A stretch of 64,000 nt of DNA from Girardinichthys multiradiatus (Eukaryota > Chordata > Actinopteri > Cyprinodontiformes > Goodeidae): assembly GCF_021462225.1 (NCBI RefSeq), contig NC_061805.1, positions 30,273,958 through 30,337,957 on the forward strand. The letters run 5' to 3'. The notes beneath the pieces were generated by a model, which did not search any database, was not told where the DNA came from, and worked only from the letters and a program-made list of their open reading frames with translations. Shown here one piece after another: positions 48,807-59,960 of the stretch (positions within the stretch are counted from its first letter, which is position 1; each line of letters begins with the position of its first letter). The position numbers and the translations under genes were made by a program.

Positions 48807-50374
48807 CAGGTCCTTCTCAAAAAATTAGCATATTGTGATAAAGTTCATTATTTTCTATTATGTAATGATGAAAATTTAACATTCATATATTTTAGATTCA
48901 TTGCACACTAACTGAAATATTTCAGGTCTTTTATTGTCTTAATACGGATGATTTTGGCATACAGCTCATGAAAACCCAAAATTCCTATCTCACAAAATTA
49001 GCATATTTCATCCGACCAATAAAAGAAAAGTGTTTTTAATACAAACAACGTCAACCTTCAAATAATCATGTACAGTTATGCACTCAATACTTGGTCGGGA
49101 ATCCTTTTGCAGAAATGACTGCTTCAATGCGGCGTGGCATGGAGGCAATCAACCTGTGGCACTGCTGAGGTCTTATGGAGGCCCAGGATGCTTCGATAGC
49201 AGCCTTTAGCTCATCCAGAGTGTTGGGTCTTGAGTCTCTCAACGTTCTCTTCACAATATCCCACAGATTCTCTATGGGGTTCAGGTCAGGAGAGTTGGCA
49301 GGCCAATTGAGCAGAGTGATACCATGGTCAGTAAACCATTTACCAGTGGTTTTGGCACTGTGAGCAGGTGCCAGGTCGTGCTGAAAAATGAAATCTTCAT
49401 CTCCATAAAGCTTTTCAGCAGATGGAAGCATGAAGTGCTCCAAAATCTCCTGATAGCTAGCTGCATTGACCCTGCCCTTGATAAAACACAGTGGACCAAC
49501 ACCAGCAGCTGACACGGCACCCCAGACCATCACTGACTGTGGGTACTTGACACTGGACTTCTGGCATTTTGGCATTTCCTTCTCCCCAGTCTTCCGCCAG
49601 ACTCTGGCACTTTGATTTCCGAATGACATGCAGAATTTGCTTTCATCCGAAAAAAGTACTTTGGACCACTGAGCAACAGTCCAGTGCTGCTTCTCTGTAG
49701 CCCAGGTCTGGGGAATGCGGCACCTGTAGCCCATTTCTTGCACACGCCTGTGCACGGTGGCTCTGGATGTTTCTACTCCAGACTCAGTCCACTGCTTCCG
49801 CAGGTCCCCCAAGGTCTGGAATCGGCCCTTCTCCACAATCTTCCTCAGGGTCCGATCACCTCTTCTCGTTGTGCAGCGTTTTCTGCCACACTTTTTCCTT
49901 CCCACAGACTTCCCACTGAGGTGCCTTGATACAGCACTCTGGGAACAGCCTATTTGTTCAGAAATATCTTTCTGTGTCTTACCCTCTTGCTTGAGGGTGT
50001 CAATAGTGGCCTTCTGGACAGCAGTCAGGTCGGCAGTCTTACCCATGATTGGGGTTTTGAGTGATGAACCAGGCTGGGAGTTTTAAAGGCCTCAGGAATC
50101 TTTTGCAAGTGCTTAGAGTTAACTCGTTGATTCAGATGATTAGGTTCATAGCTCGTTTAGAGACCCTTTTAATAATATGCTAATTTTGTGAGATAGGAAT
50201 TTGGGGTTTTCATGAGCTGTATGCCAAAATCATCTGTATTAAGACAATAAAAGACCTGAAATATTTCAGTTAGTGTGCAATGAATCTAAAATATATGAAT
50301 GTTAAATTTTCATCATGACATTATGGAAAATAATGAACTTTATCACAATATGCTAATTTTTTGAGAAGGACCTG
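48807..50374 (-). mobile_element. Tc1 DD34E element, copy B
   Basis: 1,568 bp between TA 48805-48806 and 50375-50376, with 200-bp inverted repeats (48807-49006, 50175-50374). It is inserted into the coding part of an older Tc1-like element. Confidence 0.95.
49084..50046 (-). CDS. Tc1 DD34E transposase, 14-residue internal deletion
   Basis: Open frame of 320 codons, start MGKTADLTAV. N-terminal paired-type helix-turn-helix region (about residues 5-110) with CGRKRCTTRRG as a GRPR-like linker; then the DDE domain with D134 (SDES), D224 (FQHDLAPAH) and E259 (NPIENLW), 34 residues between the last two. Compared with copy C it lacks 42 bp (the VKPLLNQKQ..KRL segment) joining the DNA-binding and catalytic parts: IPQ is followed directly by TWATEK. 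The frame is preserved. The protein cuts and pastes DNA at TA sites in the nucleus by family knowledge; whether this shortened form works is unknown. Confidence 0.9.
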   Translation of the reverse strand: MGKTADLTAVQKATIDTLKQEGKTQKDISEQIGCSQSAVSRHLSGKSVGRKKCGRKRCTTRRGDRTLRKIVEKGRFQTLGDLRKQWTESGVETSRATVHRRVQEMGYRCRIPQTWATEKQHWTVAQWSKVLFSDESKFCMSFGNQSARVWRKTGEKEMPKCQKSSVKYPQSVMVWGAVSAAGVGPLCFIKGRVNAASYQEILEHFMLPSAEKLYGDEDFIFQHDLAPAHSAKTTGKWFTDHGITLLNWPANSPDLNPIENLWDIVKRTLRDSRPNTLDELKAAIEASWASIRPQQCHRLIASMPRRIEAVISAKGFPTKY

Positions 50375-50963
50375 TATGGCTTATTGTAGTCCTATGGACA
50401 TATACTACAGTCTCAGCAGTGGAACACTGCAACTCCTTCAGGGTTACCTTTAGCCTTTGAGCTGCCTCAATGTCCTCCTTGCGCATTCTGTGAGTTTTGG
50501 TGGGCGACGATCTCTTCGTGGGTTTTTTTAGGGCACTATGTGCTTTCCATGTAAAGATGATGGATTTGATGGTGCTTCTGGGGAACATCAGAGATTTGGA
50601 TATTTCTTAATAATCCCACCATGACTTGTTCTTCTCAACACTTCTGTCCCTGACTTGCTTGGTCTGCATGGTGTGATGCCTCTTGCTTAGCAGTGTTGCA
50701 GCCTCTGGGATCATTCAGAAAAGGTGTGTTTATTCGGACAGATCATGTGACAGACTGCACACAGGTGGACTTCATTTAACTAATTATGTGACTTGTGAAG
50801 GTAATTGGTTGTGCCAGAACATTTAGGTGCTTCATAGCAAAGGGGGTGAATACATAGGCACATGCCAATTTTCTGTTTGTTCTTTTTTTATTATATATAT
50901 TTTTCTCATTTCACTTCCACAGAAAAAAAAGCTAAAGTGGGTGAATACTTTTGCAAGGTAATG

Positions 50964-52359
50964 TTTGTATAAAAGATCATTTTTAATTGGCCTTATTTGA
51001 TAGTCTAGTTTTCTGAATTTTTGGTTTTTAATTAGCAAAATCAGCTACATTAACTTAAACAAATGTTTGAAATGTATTAATTTGTGTGTAATGAATCTAT
51101 ATAACATATTTTTACTTTTAAATTAAACATAAAATAAAAAACTTTTCAATTGTAGGACTGACACGGTATCACCTTTTCCTATGAAGAAAATCACAGCAAG
51201 CCTAAAATCTGTACCAGTTTTCCATATTAGACCTTGCTCCATATTAGACAGCTTTGCCGTGTATTTTCCTTTCTCATGTTTCCTCTCTCAGGAGCTGGGC
51301 TTCTTCCCTGTTTCTAAAAATAACAATCTTCATAAGAACATAAACAAGGAATCTATAAAGATGAACTGAGTTTGAACCTACCTTTTAAAAGGGATTTTAA
51401 AAAATCCTACAATGTTACACTTCCATCTGTTTTGGTCCAGTTTGCAGGGTTGCACTGGCTTTTAGTTATAAGGCAAACCATGCCATATCAGAATGTTTTT
51501 TATGCAAATAACTTGTGCAAACACTTTTAAACTGTATGGACACACCGTCTGCTGATCTGTAGGGAGTAAAGGTGTTTGTCCTGAGTCTCCCCGCAGTGGG
51601 AAACGACCCATCTGGTCAGTGTGTGCACATGTAGGAGACTGTGTGAGCTGAGCTGCCAGGTACTAATGAAGATGGATGGAGGTACAGGCATCGCGCTGAA
51701 GGTGGGGGTTGTACATATTATATAGAAAGAAAATACAGAGAGAATGATTTTTTTTTATTCAAAGTCACAGGATAAATTCATCTTATCAAAAAATGGTTTG
51801 GTAATTTCATTGGCTGCATATTTTAAACAGAGAGGTAGGTCACAGGTAATAAAAAGGCATATTTAACGATTGCTGCTGAGAAAACAAATCAGCATCTAAA
51901 CCAAAATAGGCAAAGAACAAATTCACCTCTCCTCATCAATTCCAGCCTTACATTTCTAAGACTCTGCCTCATCCGTTCTAACCCTCAACCTCTCTTTGAA
52001 ATAAGGCATCACAAGGCATTAGTCTGCCAAGTTCATATGCAGGTGAGTAATTCCCCTCAACTAATGCTGCTCTGTTGGTCCAACTACAGCTTATGTTTTA
52101 CTGCCCTCTGTAGGTAACAAGATAAACTGTTTAATTATAATTATAAAGCACAGAGAGCTGAACGATTTGATCTCTGATTGAACGGGCTTGAATTAATCCA
52201 GAATAGATCTAACATTCAACCCTTGATGCTGTTCTCATTGTAAATAAGAGTGTTCTGATATGGACCCGCTCTGAATCTCTATTGTAGTAAGCGTGTACAA
52301 GCTGTTTCATTGTTAAAGATGGTTTTCAATTTTTATTTTTTATAAACGAGTAAAGAAAT
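50964..52359. other. Non-coding stretch
   Basis: No gene or element recognised. Confidence 0.4.
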
Positions 52360-52560
52360 GAGTGTGGCATGTATTTGTATTCAGCTTTATTGAACCACCT
52401 TTAGCTGCAATTACAGTTGCAAGTGTTATGGGGCATGTCTCTACCAGCTTTGCACGTCTCGAGGCTCAAATCTGTGTCGTTTATTGTTTGTAAAATGGTT
52501 CAGTTTAAGTCAGATTGGATGGAGAACATCAGTTCTCCATCCAAGTCTAGTCAAGCTATA
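52360..52560 (-). pseudogene. Tc1-like 3' remnant, minus strand
   Basis: gcatgtatttgtattcagct, then accacctttagctgcaatta and atgtctctaccagctttgca is the complement of the C-terminal part of a fish Tc1 family whose plus-strand version appears at 63330-63440. A hairpin, ggatggagaac-atca-gttctccatcc, lies near 52518-52543. Confidence 0.55.
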
Positions 52561-55109
52561 TAAGGAAAGGTTAAGAGATCAGCAAAGGAAAACAGATTAA
52601 AGAGTTAAACACTGAGAGGAAAACTGAAAGCAGAAAATGAGAGAAAGGGGGTTAAAAAGAAAAAGATGGATCTCCCCATCATAATCATCTGTAACAGGTT
52701 GAAAGTTAAGTCAAATTAAAATGAGTCTAAAACTCTGATGCAAATTTAAGCGCACAAGGTCAAAGGATGTCATTGTAAATAGTTACGCAAGCATGAGATA
52801 ATGTAATAAATACATGTATCCTAATATGCTTCATATTAATGAAAACATGTCTAGAACTGACATAAGTATGGTAAAACCTCATTGGTATGTGGTAATGACA
52901 ATAATAGCCTCTTCAATTCAAATAAAAAATGAGCCGAGCAGTGGTCACAAATACCTGAAACAAGACCTGAAATCTTCTTCAAACCTTTGATACTTTTAAT
53001 CGCAGTGCAAGGAAGCTCAGGCAAACATTTATTTCATGTGATTTTAGTCAACATGCCACTCTGAAACTGTGAAACTTTTAAAATGTGATCCTGCATGAAG
53101 ATTAGATTATTGTCTATTAAAGCATTTTAGAACCAGCTAGTTACCTTTTATTTATTTGTTTAATAATTGACAGAAATTTCAGAACAGGTGACCCTATGAG
53201 TAAGGACACCTCTCCCTTTTGAATAATTTGAACTGAGTGGGACCTCAACCACAAACAAGTGTTCTCTAGGCCCCAGCTTCCATGGCCATCACCAGAAGAA
53301 CTATGTGAAAAATGTCAAACATAATGTGCGGGCTGTAGTAGCAGAGCAATATTTCAGGATGGTGGGATGAGGTTTTTCCATTCTGAGCACATCTTAATGA
53401 GAGCTGCAGAGCAATAAACGCCTGAGATTAGATGCCCCGGAGCATCTCACCTAACCATCTCTTGGCACCTGTGGTAGGCTTCAAGTATGAGAATAGGAGA
53501 AGGATATTTCAAATGCATGCAGTGTGTATCTGTGTGGATTTAAAAACCTGTTTAAAAAATGCATAATGCTACACAGAGATGCTTTTTAGCATTGCTGGTA
53601 AAGATGCGAAAAGACCCCTATAAAAATTCAGATTTACTACAGTAGCATAATCTCATACTGATTTGAGTACATTTATGGAGTGCAGAACAAGTCCCCATTT
53701 CACAGACAAAACCACAATTATTGAATAAAATAATTGTGAATAAAAGAAACATGCCTCTGCGTTGAGTCATATTTATGCCCCAGGGATGCGGAAAGTCATG
53801 GATTATTAATCAGAAGTTCCCAGAAACGCTGATAAACTTCAAAAAGCCAAGTAGGAATGTAAAAATATGCTTCAGGTACATTTAATTTAAAAAGTGCTAT
53901 TTGATATTTGCCTCTATTTAATAAATGTACTTTAATAAAAAGGTAGGAGTTTTCAACATTTTCTTTTGTTTGCAATTATACTGCAATAAATGTTTTAAAA
54001 CGCTTTCTAAGAGATGGCAACAAATTTACCCTTGACTGTAATTGTTCTGCAGCATTACCAATGCAAGTTTTTGCCTCCATGCAATTCTTGTTTCACATAA
54101 AGTATTCCTATATTTTTTTTTTCCTTTAAAAATGACAAAAACAAAGACAAGGTTTGGCCAAGGGCCACACTTGTCATAAATTTAATTCCATGAATTTAAA
54201 AATTAGATTTATATCTTGTCGTAACCCTATCCTAGATTGGGTCCTGTCCCTGTTCTCAAATTACCTCTCTGGCCCATTTTGTTTACGAAGTGGACCCCTT
54301 TGTTCTGTAGAAAATCCTGCTCTGATTGGAGACAGAGAGATCACTTAAAACAAGAACATCATTGAAGGAAGAAAGAATTAGAGAGAAGAAACATCTAATT
54401 TGCACTTATCTGTACGTTTCCAGCTCAGCTCATGAGGCTGGGGTTAAATGAAACTTGAAGTTCATCCAAATGCCACAGAATATCTGAGATCTAGGAGAGA
54501 GCCTTCATCCTGTTACATCTCTCTGAGTTTTACAGCCTGCCTTCTCTCCCTCTGGCCCTTCAGATAGGGACAGTCCATTTTCAGATTTAAGAGCAGCTAC
54601 TCTGGGAATGAGCTCAACTGTCACTAATCACACAATATGTAGTGGAATGGCACAAAGAGTGTCAAGACTTTAGCTTATCTTAAACCATTTTTTAGTCTGA
54701 ATCTTTACTTCAGGTACAGAATAAATGCAGAAAGGTACAGGAATAATGTTTACAAGACAGAGGAAAATACTTTACTTAACCCTTTCTGTGTCTTAAACAG
54801 TTGCAGGACAAGGTTAAAGTTTAACAAATCTGGATTGCATTTGATCACCTTTTGTTCTGAATCTAAAGTACAACATATTGTCACTGTCAATCTTTTCATC
54901 TTTCTGTGGTTTCATTAAGAAATATTTCTTAAAAGTCATCAAAAACTGCTGGTAAACAGTGGGAAATTACATTTTTTATAACCACGTCTTCAAAATCAGA
55001 ACTGGATTGTTCTAGAGAAAAGAGAGATCTTTTAAAACATTTTTCAATTAAAACTGTCAGAAATATAAAGTTAAAATCTCTGTCCATTTCCATCCGTGGT
55101 GCAGAAGGA
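52561..55109. other. Non-coding stretch
   Basis: AT-rich, no supported gene. A 64-codon ORF at 54154-54348 is not recognised. Confidence 0.4.
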
Positions 55110-55659
55110 GAGATTCACCCAGGGCAGCATTCCTACACTGCCTCAAGCCATGATCTTCAATGTGCACTGAAGCGATTCAAAGCCAAGCAGAGCTACGTGT
55201 AAGGTGACTAGGATGAGAGTCAGCTCCTCTAAGTCTAATGCCATGGTTCTCAGGTGTTAAAATGGTGGATTACTCTCTCAGGTTCAGGGATCAGTTCAAG
55301 TTTCTTGGGGTGATGGTAAAATGCAGCTTGAGGTGGACAGAGGGACTAGGGACAAGTCTGCACAAGGGCAGGTGTTGCTCCTGTCCGTAGTGTTGAAGAA
55401 ACAGCAAGTTCAGAAAGCTAAGCTCTTGATTTGCCAGTCTACACTCCAACCCCCACCAAATGGTTGTCAGATATGGATCATGACTGAAAGAATGACATCC
55501 ATCATACAAGCAGCTGAAATTAGCTTTTACCATATGGTGGACTAAGCCTGAGAGACAGGGTGAGAAGTGCCATCATCTGGAGATAGAGGCTGCTCCTCTG
55601 CATTAAAAGGAGTTTCTTTTTCCAGGCATGTGCCATTGGAAAACTCACTGGAGAGACTA

Positions 55660-55859
55660 CAGGTCCTTCTCAAAATATTAGCATATTGTGATAAAGTTCA
55701 TTATTTTCCATAATGTCATGATGAAAATTTAACATTCATATATTTTAGATTCATTGCACACTAACTGAAATATTTCAGGTCTTTTATTGTCTTAATACGG
55801 ATGATTGTGGCATACAGCTCATGAAAACCCAAAATTCCTATCTCACAAAATTAGCATAT
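55660..55859 (+). repeat. Left 200-bp terminal inverted repeat, copy C
   Basis: Begins caggtccttctcaaaatatt and ends ..aaaattagcatat. Nearly identical to the reverse complement of 57070-57269 (one difference noticed, gattgtgg versus gattttgg). Confidence 0.93.
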
Positions 55860-55936
55860 TTCATCCGACCAATAAAAGAAAAGTGTTTTTAATACAAAAA
55901 ACGTCAACCTTCAAATAATCATGTACAGTTATGCAC

Positions 55937-56941
55937 TCAATACTTGGTCGGGAATCCTTTGGCAGAAATGACTGCTTCAATGCGGCGTGGCATGGAGGCA
56001 ATCAGCCTGTGGCACTGCTGAGGTCTTATGGAGGCCCAGGATGCTTCGATAACGGCCTTTAGCTCATCCAGAGTGTTGGGTCTTGAGTCTCTCAACGTTC
56101 TCTTCACAATATCCCACAGATTCTCTATGGGGTTCAGGTCAGGAGAGTTGGCAGGCCAATTGAGCACAGTGATACCATGGTCAGTAAACCATTTACCAGT
56201 GGTTTTGGCTCTGTGAGCAGGTGCCAGGTCGTGCTGAAAAATGAAATCTTCATCTCCATAAAGCTTTTCAGCAGATGGAAGCATGAAGTGCTCCAAAATC
56301 TCCTGATAGCTAGCTGCATTGACCCTGCCCTTGATAAAACACAGTGGACCAACACCAGCAGCTGACACGGCACCCCAGACCATCACTGACTGTGGGTACT
56401 TGACACTGGACTTCTGGCATTTTGGCATTTCCTTCTCCCCAGTCTTCCTCCAGACTCTGGCACCTTGATTTCCGAATGACATGCAGAATTTGCTTTCATC
56501 CGAAAAAAGTACTTTGGACCACTGAGCAACAGTCCAGTGCTGCTTCTCTGTAGCCCAGGTCAGGCGCTTCTGCCGCTGTTTCTGGTTCAAAAGTGGCTTG
56601 ACCTGGGGAATGCGGCACCTGTAGCCCATTTCCTGCACACGCCTGTGCACGGTGGCTCTGGATGTTTCTACTCCAGACTCAGTCCACTGCTTCCGCAGGT
56701 CCCCCAAGGTCTGGAATTGGCCCTTCTCCACAATCTTCCTCTGGGTCCGGTCACCTCTTCTCGTTGTGCAGCGTTTTCTGCCACACTTTTTCCTTCCCAC
56801 AGACTTCCCACTGAGGTGCCTTGATACAGCACTCTGGGAACAGCCTATTCGTTCAGAAATGTCTTTCTGTGTCTTACCCTCTTGCTTGAGGGTGTCAATA
56901 GTGGCCTTCTGGACAGCAGTCAGGTCGGCAGTCTTACCCAT
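55937..56941 (-). CDS. Tc1/mariner DD34E transposase, intact ORF
   Basis: 334 codons without a break, start MGKTADLTAV (the only Met giving the N-terminal helix-turn-helix). Residues about 5-45 form the first helix-turn-helix (KTQKDISERIGCSQSAVSRH), CGRKRCTTRRGD (53-64) is a GRPR-like linker, and 70-110 are the second. The catalytic triad is D148 (LFSDESKF), D238 (FQHDLAPAH) and E273 (SPDLNPIENLW), with 34 residues between the last two. By family knowledge it excises and inserts the element at TA dinucleotides. No host promoter is visible; transcription would start in the right repeat region. Length and motifs fit an active enzyme, but activity is not shown. Confidence 0.95.
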   Translation of the reverse strand: MGKTADLTAVQKATIDTLKQEGKTQKDISERIGCSQSAVSRHLSGKSVGRKKCGRKRCTTRRGDRTQRKIVEKGQFQTLGDLRKQWTESGVETSRATVHRRVQEMGYRCRIPQVKPLLNQKQRQKRLTWATEKQHWTVAQWSKVLFSDESKFCMSFGNQGARVWRKTGEKEMPKCQKSSVKYPQSVMVWGAVSAAGVGPLCFIKGRVNAASYQEILEHFMLPSAEKLYGDEDFIFQHDLAPAHRAKTTGKWFTDHGITVLNWPANSPDLNPIENLWDIVKRTLRDSRPNTLDELKAVIEASWASIRPQQCHRLIASMPRRIEAVISAKGFPTKY

Positions 56942-57069
56942 GATTGGGGTTTTGAGTGATGAACCAGGCTGGGAGTTTTAAAGGCCTCAGGAATCTTTTG
57001 CAGGTGTTTAGAGTTAACTCGTTGATTCAGATGATTAGGTTCATCGCTCGTTTAGAGACTCTTTTAATG

Positions 57070-57269
57070 ATATGCTAATTTTGTGAGATAGGAATTTTGG
57101 GTTTTCATGAGCTGTATGCCAAAATCATCCGTATTAAGACAATAAAAGACCTGAAATATTTCAGTTAGTGTGCAATGAATCTAAAATATATGAATGTTAA
57201 ATTTTCATCATGACATTATGGAAAATAATGAACTTTATCACAATATGCTAATATTTTGAGAAGGACCTG
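57070..57269 (-). repeat. Right 200-bp terminal inverted repeat, copy C
   Basis: Inverted partner of 55660-55859; it ends ..ttttgagaaggacctg before TA. Confidence 0.93.
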
Positions 57270-57389
57270 TATAATTGCTGTCTGGCCTGGGAGCACCTTG
57301 TAGTGTTTTTTCGGGAGTGATGTATGGGTTTTTCATTTTGAATAACCGTAAATGGACAGACAGATGGATGGATGGAAAGGGCCAATTGC

Positions 57390-57848
57390 CAAAGGCAATA
57401 ATTAGTTATTTTAATAAAAATTGCCAAGTTGGGGCAGCACATTATTATCAGGAATTAATAGCCAAATAGGGGTCTCTGTCAGTTATTGTTTTCTGATTAC
57501 CAGCCTGGTGAGGTGTGGTATTATAAAATAATAGATGAAGGAGTGACTTCGAGCACAGGCGTTCACAAACAGCAAGCCTTGCACACATATACAGAATAAA
57601 CACAAACAACCTTTCTCCAAACTACAAGACTTTATTAAACAAAAAATACTTCAATTTCCAGTTAAAATACTTTAGTTAACAAACTCTTTAACTAGACTAG
57701 TAACATTCAACTAAACTACTAAGTAAAAATGAAAAGAATCAAGAAAACAAATAAAATATGAAAAATGAAATAAAAGAGTAAAACTGAAACCATGAACCTA
57801 TAAACTGATGTAGTGATATTACCATTTAGTGTGAACGTGTTTGTTAAA
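57390..57848. other. Non-coding stretch
   Basis: AT-rich with an A-rich region 57600-57780; nothing recognised. Confidence 0.4.
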
Positions 57849-57849
57849 G

Positions 57850-58230
57850 GGCTGCACAGTGGCCCAGTTGGTATTACTGTTGCCTTGCAGCGAGAAAGTC
57901 CTGGGTTTGAATTCCAGCCAGAGGTCTTTCTGCATGGAGTTTGCATGTTTTCGCCGTGCATGCGTCGGTTCTCTCCAGGTATTGCGGCTTCCTCCCACAG
58001 TCCAAAAGTGTGACTGTTAGGTTGTATGGTCTCTCTAAATTGCCCTTAGGTGTGAATGGGTGTGCACATGGTTGTTTGTCCTGTATGTCTCTGTGTTGCC
58101 CTGCGATGGACTGGTGACCTCTCCAGGCTGTACCCCGCCTCTCGCACGTAGACTGCTGGAGATAGGCACCAGCTCCCCCGTGACCCTGTACGGGAGAACC
58201 GGGTGTAAAAAAAATGGATGAACAGATGGA
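57850..58230 (+). mobile_element. tRNA-derived SINE, near full length
   Basis: Head gggctgcacagtggcccagt with B-box-like ctgggtttgaattcc, then the shared body (catggagtttgcatgt, tcctcccacagtccaaaa, ccctgcgatggactgg, ggagataggcaccagct) and a tail with poly-A and atggatg repeats. Flanks tgtttgttaaag (57839-57849) and tgtttgtttaag (58231-58242) look like a target duplication. Confidence 0.8.
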
Positions 58231-58242
58231 TGTTTGTTTAAG

Positions 58243-59649
58243 AAGCAAGGTTTGTTTAGAGTAATTTGGAAGGTGGTCAAATTAGCTTTAAAACTAATTA
58301 AAAACAACAAATGATATGTGTTCAAACCACAAGTCCACAATGCAGATCAGAAGGGTGAATAAAATATTATTTTAATGAAATAATGCCTCAAAGAATGATT
58401 TGCCTGATTAGATATCGATAATCTTTTAGTCAATTGATTACCCATCACACTAAATGACTTTTGAATGGAGTTGACTCTACCAAGATGGCAATGAAAAACA
58501 TTTATGGTCTCACAAAACTGCAAATGAACGGACAGATGTGACGATGTCAGATCTAGGATTAGCGATTCAGTCAACACAAAGAAAATAGCTTATATAGCAA
58601 CTTATTTAAGTCACACATGTACATTTAAGTACCATTGATATAAATATTAATTTTTGTATGAGCGCTTGCGACATGTTACAGTAACAAGCTGTGTAGTACA
58701 CAGCAGAACTAATGGTGGCTACCACTTCTTAGCTTTAGAGCTTTAGATTTTTAGCATTAGGAATAACAGAGACAAATTTAGCATGTTTAAAATGATTATG
58801 TGGACATATTTTATGCAGGTTAGTGAGAAGGAGATTGGCAAACACAGAAAAAACAGAGCATACTCGCATAACCAAACCATTAGTATTTAAACCACCCAAT
58901 GAATAAAGTTTGTTGTGGCTTTATAACACAACCTTAAACAAATTTTGCGGTTTCAATGCTGTCTTCTTCAGGCAGTGGGGACAGGCTGCTTTGTCTACGT
59001 AATTAGGGACACTGTCTCTTCTTGGGAAATCTTTGGCTCAGAGTCTTTTCTACAGAAGCTCAGACAGAAAGGTTTAGACAGTCTTTATTTCAACTGAGAT
59101 ACAGTCACCAGATACACACACAGCTGACAGTGGTTTACTTTTGGATCCAAGATTTCTTCTGAGCTCCAGTCTTTTACTTGGCCAGTGAGATCAAGACATT
59201 CACATGCATGCCTCCCCCTATGCAACCAGTGGACAGCTACTTGTAAAGAGAAAGAACACTGCTGTGCACCACAGTTTTTTAGCTCTTTGACGTCACATGG
59301 GATCCAGCTGTGTGATTCAGAGTCTCTTTTATTCTCTGTGTGCAGTCCTTGTTTCAGTCCAGCCTCCAACAGATGCCCCCTAGAAAAACTGCTTATTTTT
59401 CCACCAGTGCCGTTTTGCTGCATTATTTGCAGATCTTAGAAGCCACCATACACATTTCTACCATTAAGGCTTATCTGATGAAGAAATTTACCCATGAGGT
59501 CCATTCAGCTATCTGTTATCTTCCACTAATCTACTGCTGGGTAACACGTCTTGGTAGGAAACCCGGATAACTCTCTCCACAGAGAATGGAGACTTCTGGA
59601 GGGTCCCAAGGCATTCCCAGGCCAGAAGGGAAATGTAGTGATTCTATAA
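58243..59649. other. Non-coding stretch
   Basis: No supported gene. The 112-codon minus ORF at 59085-59423 has no recognised motif; I cannot exclude a repeat-derived ORF. Confidence 0.4.
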
Positions 59650-59960
59650 ACAACTACATCTGCCTTGGGGTCTCCTCACAGTGGGATGTGAAGGAAAACC
59701 TATCAAGCGAGGTCCCTCTGGTCAGAGGCCTTAACCACCTCGACTGAATCCGTTCAGAAGAGAGGAACAGTAGCTCTGCTTCAAGCTCACAATGGATGAT
59801 GAAGCTTTTGACCCTATCTGAACCCAGCAAACCTATGGAGGAAGCACATTTGCACCATTTTTATCCGTAATCTCAACCTTTCTGTCATGATCCGTATCTC
59901 ATGATCACAAGTGAGGGTAAGAATGTGGACAGACGTGTAAAGAAGAAAAATTATTAATTT
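59650..59960 (-). pseudogene. Decayed Rex3/RTE-type LINE fragment
   Basis: The plus-strand phrases cagcaaacctatggaggaag, tatccgtaatctcaacc, tctgtcatgatccgtatctc and gtgagggtaagaatgt parallel the complement of the LINE at 11286-11873 (for example its 11640-11740 part). Many substitutions; no frame remains. Confidence 0.6.

Larger units (their letters stand above)
48334..50963 (-). mobile_element. Older Tc1-like element interrupted by copy B
   Basis: The left end cagtgccttgcaaaagtatt (after TA 48332-48333) is matched by gtgggtgaatacttttgcaa near 50939-50956. Minus-strand coding is split. The N-terminal part (50588-50377) has TIKSIIFTWK, LKVTLKELQCSTAE and VHRTTISHT; after copy B, 48800-48582 has FEFAKRHVGN and RKVLWSDKAK (first Asp kept, Glu lost). 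The region for the second and third acids is deleted between about 48480 and the left repeat. Confidence 0.85.
55660..57269 (-). mobile_element. Tc1 DD34E element, copy C, intact-looking
   Basis: 1,610 bp between TA 55658-55659 and 57270-57271. Inverted repeats are 200 bp each. Each contains an outer motif (ttagcatattgtgat) and an inner motif (ttagcatatttcatc on the left), an IR/DR-like arrangement of two candidate transposase-binding sites per end. The open transposase frame makes this the best candidate for an autonomous member. Confidence 0.96.
55110..57385 (+). pseudogene. Decayed Rex3/RTE-type LINE 3' end, split by copy C
   Basis: Plus-strand sequence corresponds to the C-terminal part of the LINE at 11286-11873: actaggatgagagtcagctc, gttcaagtttcttggggtg, ctaagctcttgatttgccag, atggatcatgactgaaagaa, tgagagacagggtgagaag. 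It breaks at ctggagagacta (55650-55659). After the inserted Tc1 element it resumes at 57272 with attgctgtctggcctgggag and ends ataaccgtaaatgg..gatggatggatgg. Frames are broken. Confidence 0.75.

Noticed and set aside
59085..59423. 112-codon minus-strand ORF with several Cys and His
   Set aside because: No recognised zinc-binding spacing, no exon borders and no homologue I can name; left as unsupported.
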